Shown here piece by piece: positions 1 to 8,480 of a DNA stretch of 12,315 bases. A program made the translations under genes and the position numbers. The notes below the pieces were generated by a model. That model worked only from the letters and a program-made list of their open reading frames with translations, searched no databases and had not been told where the DNA came from. Source of the stretch: Acidobacteriota bacterium (lineage in GTDB: Bacteria; Acidobacteriota; Terriglobia; Acidiferrales; UBA7541); NCBI GenBank assembly GCA_003224135.1, contig QHYO01000350.1, forward strand, positions 1-12,315, given 5' to 3'. How positions within the stretch are numbered: position 1 is the first letter of the stretch; each line of letters starts with the position of its first letter.

Positions 1-492
1 GCGCCGTTTCTCTCTGGCGCTGTCAAACAGGTTGGTGATCAGCTCTGGCTCGATTTCAGCCGAAGCCAGCTCCGGCCCGCCACTCACTGCACGAATCGAG
101 CGGACTGTCTTTCAGCGAAACTGAACTTCTAGCGCGTTGCTAGCCGCAAAATAGGACAGCTTCGAAGGCCGGATGTACACCACACCATCTTTGGCGATGT
201 ATTGTCCGAGCGAGGCATCATCGGCCTCCGGGCGGTAGCCGACTCTCTGCAGATACGTCGTTAAATCATCGGGACTCAACACTTCTCCAGGAGAAATCTG
301 AGCTGGAGCGGAAAAAATCTGAGTGGTGTTCTGTAGAATGTGTCCCGAAAGGCGGGCATCGATCATGCGCCCGTATTTCACGTAGTAATACCCAAAAACG
401 CTTGCCGCAATAACAACACAGCCAAAGACAACACCGAGCAGAGTTAGTCCGTACCTGGACGTCCAGAACCCTTTTTGTATGCGGATACGCAA
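1..492 (-). pseudogene. Bifunctional penicillin-binding protein (PBP1B-like), N-terminal part, interrupted by in-frame TGA; partial
   Basis: This is the start of a class A PBP, the inner-membrane enzyme that polymerises and cross-links peptidoglycan. A TTG start at 492 is supported by GGAG five bases upstream. The first 126 residues show a short basic cytoplasmic tail, one membrane segment (about 16-38), then a UB2H-like region (about 50-88, with IFSAPAQISPGEVLSPDDL and YLQRVGYRP). A TGA at 112-114 stops translation after EVQFR. The same frame continues without another stop to base 1 as KTVRSIRAV...EPELITNLFDSAREKRR, the linker that precedes the glycosyltransferase domain in this family. The stop therefore replaces one codon (family context suggests Gly, GGA to TGA) and is not a frameshift. 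The catalytic domains lie beyond the left edge. The gene follows the small membrane protein gene by about 96 bases, and a TATAAG -10-like box lies about 25 bases upstream of the start. The family call is firm; whether the stop is a real mutation or a sequence error cannot be told here. Confidence 0.8.
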
Positions 493-588
493 GGCTTCTC
501 CAACGGGCTGAACTTATATTGTCTCTTACTGTTCCAATCTAGGAAAGGCGCAGTTTCCTCAGTTAAGAAAAGCAAAACCACGACTCCG

Positions 589-981
589 TTAGGTGAGCGA
601 CTTGTTTTCGCTCGATGGCGTGAAATGCAAATCCACGTGATACATAAGAATGTCTACCGGGACGGTGTAATCCACCAGGATCGTTACCTTTGACGTGCCC
701 GCCGTTACTTTAATGTCTTCGCGCTTCGCCGGTATTTCCAAATCCTGAATGGTTTTGAAGACCGTCTCGCGAATCTGCTCTTCCGTTTGCCGATTCACCA
801 CGGCAAAGCGAGCGATTTCCTGGATTTTGTCCGCCAATTGGTATTCCGCAGAGTACGGCGGGACCACCTTCCACGCAGCAATTACCCCTATAACTAAAAT
901 CGCGGTGACAATGATTGCCTTTAACTTGCCCTCTCCCCGCTGTGCTCGTTTTCCGCGCATGTGTTTTTGAGTCGGAGACAA
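589..981 (-). CDS. Small single-pass membrane protein, DUF4845-like hypothetical
   Basis: I recognise no defined function. The protein has a basic N-terminus (KHMRGKRAQRGEGKLK), one membrane helix (KAIIVTAILVIGVIAAWKVV) and an extracytoplasmic domain of about 90 residues with a helix-rich part (YQLADKIQEIARFAVVNRQTEEQI) and a beta-rich end (DIKVTAGTSKVTILVDYTVPVDI). The layout resembles DUF4845-type proteins and short acidobacterial proteins near PBP genes. The TTG at 981 is preferred because AGGAG sits seven bases upstream. A GTG at 1008 (139 residues) and an ATG at 960 (123 residues) are in frame but lack a Shine-Dalgarno sequence. It lies between proS and the PBP gene on the same strand, so co-transcription is possible. 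It ends in TAA. Confidence 0.75.
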   Translation of the reverse strand: MSPTQKHMRGKRAQRGEGKLKAIIVTAILVIGVIAAWKVVPPYSAEYQLADKIQEIARFAVVNRQTEEQIRETVFKTIQDLEIPAKREDIKVTAGTSKVTILVDYTVPVDILMYHVDLHFTPSSENKSLT

Positions 982-1135
982 TTGTCCGCTCCTGCTGTGC
1001 CTTTGCACTGATTCGTTCTACATGCCGAAGTTAGCACCGCGACCGTTACCTGTCGATACTTCCAGCGGGCAGGTGTTTCTTGGAGCTAACCCCGTCCTCC
1101 GGACAGCTCCCCCAATCGAAGTTCAAGTGTTGAGC

Positions 1136-2617
<1,482 letters not shown>

Positions 2618-2650
2618 TCAGCAAAAAGAATTTGTATCTTCGAACGAAAA

Positions 2651-2679
2651 AGCGTAACGGACACGCCGCGGGGTGTCAA
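2651..2679 (-). promoter_or_regulatory. Candidate sigma70-type promoter for proS
   Basis: On the minus strand there is a perfect -35 box TTGACA (2674-2679), a 17-base spacer, and TACGCT (2651-2656) as a poor -10 box (3 of 6 matches). The start point would fall about 45 bases upstream of the proS ATG. The -35 match and the spacing are seen; promoter activity is inferred. Confidence 0.4.
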
Positions 2680-2764
2680 CGAACGCCGCTTGCGTGTTCT
2701 TTTGGGACTGCACCGCTTTGAATTCCGCCGCCGTCAAGGTAGCATCCTTCGCCAAGGCATACGC

Positions 2765-4114
2765 GTGACCGACCAGCAAACGAAAGCTCCCTCCTCAACC
2801 AGCCACATCCGCACCATCGGTTTCCTTCCTCTGTTGGCGATTTTCTACGGCTACACCGCGGGCGGACCTTTCGGCTACGAAGATATTTTCTCGCAGTCCG
2901 GACCAGGCATGGCTCTCTTGTTCCTCACCTTCGTGCCGTTCTTCTGGAGCATACCAATGTCGTTCGCCTCCGCCGAACTCAACGGCATTCTCCCCGTGCA
3001 GGGTGGCTTCTATCGCTGGACTCGTGCCGCGTTCGGCGACTTCTGGGGATTCCAATGCGGTTGGTGGAACTGGACTGGCACATTTCTGCTGAATAGCCTC
3101 TACGGCGTGCTGGTCATGGATTATCTCGTGCACTATTTTCCCGGACTCACGGGAAACGCAAAGTGGGCCGGCGCTTGCCTTGTGCTCTTCTTCCTTTCCT
3201 ATCTCAATATCCGAGGTATCCAGGTTTCTGGCTGGCTCTCTGTCGCGATGCTGGTCGCTATCCTCATTCCCGTCGTTTGGCTCTGTGCTGCTTCCCTTCT
3301 GCATTGGCACTACAACCCGTTGCTCCCTTGGACTCCTCCGGGCAAACCATTCGGTGCGATCTTCGGCGTGGGGCTCGCTCTCGCCATGTGGAACTATGCA
3401 GGTTACGAGCAATTGTCGAGCGTTACGGCCGAAATGCGCGATCCGCAAAAAACGTTTCCGCGCATCCTGCTCTGGAACACGCCGATGAACATCCTCACCT
3501 ACATACTTCCCGCTTCGCTTGCCATCGCAGCACTCGGCAATTGGCAGGATTGGCAAACCGGCTACATAGTTGAAGCCTCGCATAGGATAGGCGGCCCTGT
3601 GCTCGGCATTGCGATGTTGCTCGCCTCCATCATCGGCACAGCTTCGCTCTCAAACAGCACCATTCTGTACACCACTCGAATCCCCGCCGCCATGTCGCAG
3701 GATGGCTACCTCCCAACCTGGATCGGCAAAATTCATCCACGTTACGGGACCCCAGCACGCGCCATTGCCATCTCTTTAATGGTGTATTGTCTGCTCGCAC
3801 GATTTCGGGTGGCGGATCTTGTCAACATTTATATCTGGGCGCGCATTGCCACCTCCATGCTCACTCTTTTGGCTGTCTGGGGCATGCGTAGCAAACTCCC
3901 CAACGCTCATCGCGAATTTCGCTTACCCGGAGGCGCTTTCGGCCTGGCCTGTGCGATCCTCTTTCCCGCCATCCTCTGTGCAGTGAAAATCTATTACAGT
4001 GAACCGTTCGTCTGGCGGTGGGCGCCATGGTTGCTGGGAACTGGCCCAATCGCCTTTATCATTTTGCGCTGGGGCTTTGGCCTGAAGCCTAATCCCGTGG
4101 GAGTAACTCAATGA
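2765..4114 (+). CDS. APC-superfamily amino acid/polyamine permease
   Basis: A cytoplasmic-membrane secondary transporter of the amino acid permease family (AA_permease_2 type), 449 residues with about 12 hydrophobic segments. The first helix region carries GFLPLLAIFYGYTAGGPFGYED (about 19-40); the unwound GGPFG glycine motif is where APC proteins bind substrate. The stretches FWSIPMSFASAELNGILPVQGGFYRW and GFQCGWWNWTGTFLLNSLY resemble the polyamine uptake (PUT/LAT-like) branch more than bacterial GABA or lysine permeases, but substrate cannot be assigned. The GTG at 2765 is chosen because AAGG precedes it by seven bases and it places the first helix near the N-terminus. The frame is open upstream to 2354, but that part runs antisense into proS and reads as low-complexity basic sequence. 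The stop overlaps the next gene's ATG (ATGA), which implies translational coupling. Confidence 0.9.
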   Translation: MTDQQTKAPSSTSHIRTIGFLPLLAIFYGYTAGGPFGYEDIFSQSGPGMALLFLTFVPFFWSIPMSFASAELNGILPVQGGFYRWTRAAFGDFWGFQCGWWNWTGTFLLNSLYGVLVMDYLVHYFPGLTGNAKWAGACLVLFFLSYLNIRGIQVSGWLSVAMLVAILIPVVWLCAASLLHWHYNPLLPWTPPGKPFGAIFGVGLALAMWNYAGYEQLSSVTAEMRDPQKTFPRILLWNTPMNILTYILPASLAIAALGNWQDWQTGYIVEASHRIGGPVLGIAMLLASIIGTASLSNSTILYTTRIPAAMSQDGYLPTWIGKIHPRYGTPARAIAISLMVYCLLARFRVADLVNIYIWARIATSMLTLLAVWGMRSKLPNAHREFRLPGGAFGLACAILFPAILCAVKIYYSEPFVWRWAPWLLGTGPIAFIILRWGFGLKPNPVGVTQ

Positions 4115-5079
4115 CGCCATTCACTCGTCGGAATTTCCTGCAAAATGCAGTTACCGGAGCCGCCGGGTCGACCGCTTTTTCAAATTCCATGTTCGGGATC
4201 TCGAGTTGGCTCGCGCAAACCAACCGACCCGACGTTCGATTTTCTACTGAGCCCCGCGAACGCATCGCTGTCGCATCCTACCCGTTCCGCGAATTTATCG
4301 CCGGTAAACAAGATGCTAAGACCACCACGCCTTCAAAAATGCCCCTAAAGGACTTCGCCGCGCACGTCTCGGCGAAGTTCAACGTTCGAAAAATTGAGCC
4401 TTGGAGTGAACACTTTCTTTCACTCGAACCTTCCTACCTCGATGACGTTCACAACGCGGCCGCCAAAGCAGGCAGTTCTTTCGCCAACATCGCAGCCGAT
4501 GGCGGCAACAGCCTCTATTCCTCTGATGCCGCCGAACGCCAACGTGCCATTCAGTTTGGAAAAACGTGGGTCGCCGCCGCGGCTCGCCTCGGCTCACCCA
4601 GCGTTCGAATCAATATCGCAGCTTCAAAAGGTGCAAATGCAAAGCCGGATCCCGCGCTCGTCGCTGAAGGCCTCAAGCCTATAGCCGATGACGCTGCCTC
4701 CAAGAATGTCGTGGTCCATCTTGAAAACGACAATCCCGTCAGCGAAGACCCCTTCTTCATCGTGAGCGTCATCGACCGCGTCAAAAGCCCCTGGCTTCAC
4801 GCACTTCCCGATTTCGGCAATAGCCTCGCTGCTCTTCCCGCTGAAGATGCTTACCGCGGACTCGACCAAATGTTCGCGCACGCTTACGCCATCTCTCACG
4901 TCAAGGAAACCATCACTACTCGTTCGAATGCCGTCGCACACGTAGATCTCGCCAGAAGTTTCTCATTGGCCGCGAAGCACGGCTACAAAGGCAACTTTTC
5001 CATGGAGTTTGATTCGGAAGGCGATCCTTATGAAGGGACTGCCAAACTTATCGCGGCAACAATTAAAAATCTCTCTTAG
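4111..5079 (+). CDS. Tat-exported sugar phosphate isomerase/epimerase-like TIM barrel protein
   Basis: The 322-residue protein belongs to the xylose-isomerase-like TIM barrel superfamily (AP_endonuc_2). Its N-terminus has a twin-arginine signal (TRRNFLQNA, residues 5-13) followed by a weakly hydrophobic stretch, so export in folded form is likely. The expected barrel metal ligands can be placed at Glu205 (VVHLENDN), Asp234 (ALPDFGN), His263 (ISHVKE) and Glu299 (FSMEFDSEGDP), consistent with a divalent-metal active site. The exact sugar substrate is unknown; related secreted proteins act on sugars or inositols. It overlaps the upstream permease by four bases and so is probably made from the same mRNA. 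The convergent PilZ gene ends 24 bases downstream, and no clear hairpin terminator is visible between them. Confidence 0.88.
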   Translation: MTPFTRRNFLQNAVTGAAGSTAFSNSMFGISSWLAQTNRPDVRFSTEPRERIAVASYPFREFIAGKQDAKTTTPSKMPLKDFAAHVSAKFNVRKIEPWSEHFLSLEPSYLDDVHNAAAKAGSSFANIAADGGNSLYSSDAAERQRAIQFGKTWVAAAARLGSPSVRINIAASKGANAKPDPALVAEGLKPIADDAASKNVVVHLENDNPVSEDPFFIVSVIDRVKSPWLHALPDFGNSLAALPAEDAYRGLDQMFAHAYAISHVKETITTRSNAVAHVDLARSFSLAAKHGYKGNFSMEFDSEGDPYEGTAKLIAATIKNLS

Positions 5080-5103
5080 CTGTTGGACGATTGCGGGGAT
5101 TTG

Positions 5104-5454
5104 CTAAACAGCTTGCTTCCAGTCATCTGGCGGAAATTCCAATCCCCAGAACTTTGCATCAGGCCGCAGGAATTCCACGCCAACTTCACTCTTTCCTTGC
5201 GGCTTCTCCTGTACTCGCACGACTCGGCATTCTTTGTCCCCCGTCACGGCCGAGCTCCTCACAAATATGCGCGATCCCGCCTTGACCTTCATGGCCAGTG
5301 AAATCAAAGCTCCATGCGCGTTCACGACCAGGGTCACAGTCTCTTCCGTAATTGCCGAATCGCCCTGCGGCGTCCAACGCACCTGGATCGGCAACCGCAG
5401 CACCACGCGCTGGCTGCGCCGCATTTCGATTCCACTTGATGCTTCGTCGTTCAC
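5104..5454 (-). CDS. PilZ-domain protein, acidobacterial type
   Basis: A small cytoplasmic PilZ domain protein, a fold that usually binds cyclic di-GMP. With a GTG start at 5454 it has 116 residues. RxxxR is present (Arg12, Arg16 in RRSQR), followed by beta strands VVLRLPIQVRW and VTLVVNAHGALISL. The usual D/NxSxxG ligand motif is replaced by NAHGA (Asn45-Gly48). The C-terminal SEVGVEFLRPDAKFWGLEFPPDDW is characteristic of acidobacterial PilZ proteins. The start is uncertain. The longest frame begins with TTG at 5508 but has no Shine-Dalgarno, and a promoter-like TATGAT box lies inside that extension. An ATG at 5424 is also possible. The gene is a stand-alone unit, divergent from the EXORDIUM-like gene and convergent with the isomerase-like gene. 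Confidence 0.85.
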   Translation of the reverse strand: MNDEASSGIEMRRSQRVVLRLPIQVRWTPQGDSAITEETVTLVVNAHGALISLAMKVKAGSRIFVRSSAVTGDKECRVVRVQEKPQGKSEVGVEFLRPDAKFWGLEFPPDDWKQAV

Positions 5455-5481
5455 AGGGGATCGCTTTCTGTCGGGTAATTC

Positions 5482-5508
5482 ATCATAAAACCGATATTCC
5501 TGTTTCAA
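5482..5508 (-). promoter_or_regulatory. Candidate promoter for the PilZ gene
   Basis: On the minus strand there is TTGAAA (5503-5508), a short 15-base spacer and TATGAT (5482-5487), a 5 of 6 match to the -10 consensus. Transcription from it would begin near 5475, upstream of the GTG (5454) and ATG (5424) starts but downstream of the TTG at 5508. It therefore argues for a shorter PilZ protein. The short spacer lowers confidence. Confidence 0.35.
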
Positions 5509-5556
5509 GTATCGTTAAAATCTCTGATTTTTCGGAGCGCATCCGCCTGGGAACTA

Positions 5557-5585
5557 TTTACAGGTTCTCCGCATCGCGCTACTTT
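5557..5585 (+). promoter_or_regulatory. Candidate promoter for the EXORDIUM-like gene
   Basis: TTTACA (5557-5562) and TACTTT (5580-5585) are separated by 17 bases and lie about 64 bases upstream of the ATG at 5649. The -35 is a 5 of 6 match and the -10 only 3 of 6. The intergenic region between two divergent genes must hold promoters, and this is the best candidate seen on the plus strand. Confidence 0.3.
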
Positions 5586-5648
5586 CGACCTCCCGGCTTG
5601 CGCCCTCCCCCCAGCCAAACTCATTGGGCAAAAACAAAGGAGAGCTTC

Positions 5649-6425
5649 ATGGCCACTGCAAGGAAGGCGAAAGACCGCAAGTCAAGCGGTGAACTCCAGC
5701 ATCCGCTGCGCATTGTACCGCTGCACTCGGCTCCCCGCGCCGCCGCAACGGGATCTCCGCAGCTTACTTATCGCAATGGCCCGCTGCTGACCAATGTTCA
5801 GGTCTTCTCGATTTTCTGGGGCAAAGCCTGGCAGGACTCCGCAAATTTGCCACTCATGACTCACATGAACGATTTCTTCGATTTCATTCTCACCAGCAAA
5901 CTCGTGGACCAACTCTCCGAATACAACATCCCCGGCAAATCCATCGGCCACGGCGCGCGCACTGGCTCGACTGTTCTCACAAAGTCCGAACCCGCCAAGA
6001 CCGTCACCGACGCTGCCATCCAGAAGCTGCTTCAATCCGAAATTGCCTCAGGTTCGCTTCCTGCGAACACTCCCGATTCTCTCTACTTCGTTTTCCTTCC
6101 TCCCGGTGCGCAAGTCAGTCAGGGCGGCGCGAAATCCTGCGAGACCTTTTGCGGCTACCATGACGCCACAAACGACGGTATTTTTTATGCCGTTACGCCC
6201 TATCCCGGCTGCACAGGATGCGAAGGAGGTCTCGCAATTCCTGACGCGCTCACTTCCACTTCCTCGCACGAACTCTGCGAAGCCATCACCGATCCCATCC
6301 CCGGTACTGGCTGGTATGACGATGCAAACGGAGAAATCGGCGACATCTGCGCCTGGAAAACCAAAACTCTTGGCGGCTACGTCGTCCAGTTGGAATGGTC
6401 CAACGAAGCGGAAGCCTGCGTCTAA
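5649..6425 (+). CDS. EXORDIUM-like protein with HELxEAxTDP motif (putative metallopeptidase-like)
   Basis: A 258-residue protein. The ATG at 5649 is clearly preferred because AAGGAGAG lies just upstream at 5638-5645, although the frame is open further 5'. After a basic, disordered-looking N-terminus (1-40), YRNGPLLTNVQVFSIFWGKAW (41-61) resembles the start of plant phosphate-induced/EXORDIUM domains. The C-terminal half has SSHELCEAITDP (205-216) and GWYDDANGEIGDICAW (221-236), a pattern seen in EXO-like bacterial proteins and reminiscent of zincin-type HExx(x)A..D sites, though it is not a canonical HExxH. Seven Cys (164, 168, 188, 191, 210, 234, 257) suggest disulfides or metal binding. No signal peptide is visible, which is odd for such a Cys-rich domain. 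Enzymatic activity is not proven for this family. Confidence 0.7.
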   Translation: MATARKAKDRKSSGELQHPLRIVPLHSAPRAAATGSPQLTYRNGPLLTNVQVFSIFWGKAWQDSANLPLMTHMNDFFDFILTSKLVDQLSEYNIPGKSIGHGARTGSTVLTKSEPAKTVTDAAIQKLLQSEIASGSLPANTPDSLYFVFLPPGAQVSQGGAKSCETFCGYHDATNDGIFYAVTPYPGCTGCEGGLAIPDALTSTSSHELCEAITDPIPGTGWYDDANGEIGDICAWKTKTLGGYVVQLEWSNEAEACV

Positions 6426-6437
6426 CAAGTTCGCCAC

Positions 6438-6449
6438 AATCATATGATT
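6438..6449. repeat. Perfect 12-base palindrome AATCATATGATT
   Basis: A perfect AT-rich palindrome lies 12 bases after the stop of the EXORDIUM-like gene, in the 157-base gap before the OmpA-domain gene. It could be a regulator site for the downstream gene. It lacks the GC stem and T-tract of a terminator, and nothing ties it to a known regulator. Confidence 0.3.
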
Positions 6450-6582
6450 AGTTGGACAAACGACGCGGTCTTCGCTCCGCACCGCCTGCAGCGCCCTTGC
6501 TACGCTATTTCTGACCGCCGGCACATCAATAGGACGCAGTGAGCAGCCGCGATTCCGCCCAGCCGGTTGATCGGAGCAACCC

Positions 6583-8196
6583 TTGCGCACATTCCTCTCA
6601 CGATTCTGCATTTTGTCGGGTCTTCTCATTAAACTCGCCCTTTCCGCGAGTGCGCTTTCGAGCCAATCCTCAGCGCCCACTGCAGCGGTTATTGCTGCCC
6701 CGAGCGTTCAACACAGCACCAAAGCGATCAACTACCGTCGTGCCGGCAGCACTCTCAAGATCAATTTTCGCGGCACACCGCTATTGCCAATGGCTTCCGG
6801 CGAAGCCGAAGTGAAGAACAAGGGCAATCGCGTGGAAATCTCAGCAAAGTTCACAAATCTCGAGGACGCCACAAAATTCGGCCTCGAGTACCTCACTTAC
6901 GTTCTGTGGGCCGTCTCCCCGCAAGGTCGCGCCGAAAATCTCGGCGAGCTCACTCTCAAAAGCGGCAACGGTGAAGTAAAAGCCATCACTGACATGCAAA
7001 CCTTCGGCATGATTGTTACCGCCGAGCCGTACTTCGCCGTCTCTCAGCCCGGCGATACCATCGTCCTTGAGAATGCTGGCGACTCCGCGGGCGAAAATAT
7101 TGAAGCACGTTACGAACTTCTCGCGCGTGGCGTCTATTCCTCGTCCAACACCAAAATAGAAAACGCTATTTTCGGCATCGACCGGAAAACTCCTCTTGAA
7201 CTCTTTCAAGCGCGGAACGCCGTGCGCATCGCGAGAAACGCGTCGGCCGACAGGTATGCAGCCGCTTCCGAGAGCAAAGCTGAACAGCAATTGCAGGCTG
7301 CGGAAGATTCTTATCGTCAAAAGCGTGATCGCAAACTCGTTGAGGCCGCAGCGCGCGACGCAATTCAAACCGCTGAAGAAGCTCGCGTAATCGCGGTCAA
7401 AGCCAAATCGGAGGAAGAAGCACAGGCAAAAACCGCCGCCGACCGGCGCGCCGCGGAGGGACGCGAAGCGAAAGCTCGCGCCGACGCTGAGTCTGAATCG
7501 AAACGTCGTCAGGAAGCCGACGAAGCTCGCGCCCAGGCCGAAGCTGCAAAGGCCGAAGCAGAGCGCCTCAAGAAGGATGCCGAGAAGGCCGCGGCGGAGG
7601 CCGCCATAGCAAGAGAAGAAGCAGAGAAAGCCCGCGCCGCGGCGCTAGCCGAACAACAAGCCGCCATAGAGCAACGGCAAGCGGCACAAGCGGACGCGGA
7701 AACGGCGCGCCAGGCCGCCGCCAAAGCCGAATCCGAAAAAGCAGATCTTCGTGTCCAACTTCTCGGTCAGCTTAATTCCATTTTGCAAACTCGTGACAGC
7801 GCCCGGGGGCTCATCGTCAATATGTCCGATGTTCTCTTCGACACCGGCAGCTCCACGCTGAAATCTGGAGCTCGCGAAAAGCTCGCAAAAATCTCCGGCA
7901 TCTTGCTCGCGCATACCGGACTCACGCTTCAAATTGAAGGCCATACGGACAGCGTCGGCTCCGATGATTTCAACCAGCAGCTCTCCGAACGCCGCGCCGA
8001 CAGCGTCCGAGATTTTCTTGCGGAGCAGGGGGTTTCACTGTCTGCTATCTCGGCGCGCGGCTTTGGCAAGACGCAGCCCGTCGCGTCCAACGACACTTCC
8101 GAAGGCCGCCAGCGTAATCGCCGCGTCGAACTTGTCGTCAACGGCGACGCCATCGGCAAATCCGCATCGAACGCGACCACCACTTCAACCCCCTGA
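6583..8196 (+). CDS. Periplasmic OmpA-family peptidoglycan-binding protein with long Ala/Glu coiled coil
   Basis: The 537-residue protein starts at TTG, with CGGAG six bases upstream. Residues 1-30 form a Sec signal peptide (FCILSGLLIKLALSASALS). No Cys lies at the expected cleavage site, so it is not an obvious lipoprotein. Residues 50-200 form a beta-rich domain I do not recognise (KINFRGTPLLPM, YLTYVLWAVSPQGRAENLGEL). Residues about 205-395 are a continuous Ala/Glu/Lys/Arg-rich helix predicted to be coiled coil. Residues 405-520 are an OmpA C-terminal domain: DVLFDTGSSTLKSGA, the IEGHTDSVGSDDFNQQLSERRADSVRDFL segment and GRQRNRRVEL, with the usual Asp and Arg ligands for diaminopimelate. 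The likely role is a cell-envelope spacer or anchor that holds peptidoglycan at one end. It sits 157 bases downstream of the EXORDIUM-like gene. Confidence 0.88.
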   Translation: MRTFLSRFCILSGLLIKLALSASALSSQSSAPTAAVIAAPSVQHSTKAINYRRAGSTLKINFRGTPLLPMASGEAEVKNKGNRVEISAKFTNLEDATKFGLEYLTYVLWAVSPQGRAENLGELTLKSGNGEVKAITDMQTFGMIVTAEPYFAVSQPGDTIVLENAGDSAGENIEARYELLARGVYSSSNTKIENAIFGIDRKTPLELFQARNAVRIARNASADRYAAASESKAEQQLQAAEDSYRQKRDRKLVEAAARDAIQTAEEARVIAVKAKSEEEAQAKTAADRRAAEGREAKARADAESESKRRQEADEARAQAEAAKAEAERLKKDAEKAAAEAAIAREEAEKARAAALAEQQAAIEQRQAAQADAETARQAAAKAESEKADLRVQLLGQLNSILQTRDSARGLIVNMSDVLFDTGSSTLKSGAREKLAKISGILLAHTGLTLQIEGHTDSVGSDDFNQQLSERRADSVRDFLAEQGVSLSAISARGFGKTQPVASNDTSEGRQRNRRVELVVNGDAIGKSASNATTTSTP

Positions 8197-8202
8197 GAAT
8201 TT

Positions 8203-8427
8203 TCATTCCTTGCTATTCGACTCGGCACCAGCAGCAGACTTCTCTTCACATGTTTTGCAAGCCAGCGCGGTTCCGATCCGCGAACGCCTGCCCTGGTCAG
8301 TCATCACCCACGATCTGTTCATTCAGGGCGGATTGTGCCGCACATGCCGTGTGTGCCCGCATTCCAAGTCCGCCACCCAATCACGGTGTTCGTCTTGGTG
8401 AAACCCGAGAATCTTTCGTTCGTACAC
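8203..8427 (-). pseudogene. DUF3565 small cysteine protein, interrupted by in-frame TGA at a conserved Trp position
   Basis: The frame from GTG 8427 (AAGGG five bases upstream) reads VYERKILGFHQDEHRDWVADLECGHTRHVRHNPP, then TGA (8323-8325). It resumes in the same frame as MNRSWVMTDQGRRSRIGTALACKTCEEKS and so on, to a TGA at 8203-8205. Together these make a 74-codon DUF3565 gene of normal family size, with the CGHxxHVRHxPP motif and the C-terminal CxxC. The internal stop sits where the family has Trp in HNPPW, so TGG to TGA is the simplest explanation. The function of DUF3565 is unknown; the Cys/His pattern suggests metal binding. It lies 53 bases after the PQQ dehydrogenase gene on the same strand, and its end is 6 bases from the convergent OmpA-domain gene. 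It could be a real pseudogene or a base error. Confidence 0.75.
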
Positions 8428-8480
8428 ACTTACCCTTCGATCCGGGTCACTCGTCAACCCATTGATTCCCCGCAAAATTC

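Noticed and set aside
1084..1112. Imperfect hairpin around GTCC-GGA-GGAC downstream of proS
   Set aside because: Short inner stem, mismatched outer stem and no T-tract; not called a terminator.
2795..3583. 262-codon open frame antisense to the permease
   Set aside because: It is a shadow of the permease codons: Glu/Arg/His-rich with no domain pattern and no ribosome binding site.
7509..7724. Ala/Ser-only frame antisense to the coiled coil
   Set aside because: An artefact of the repeated GCC/GAA-rich coiled-coil codons on the other strand.
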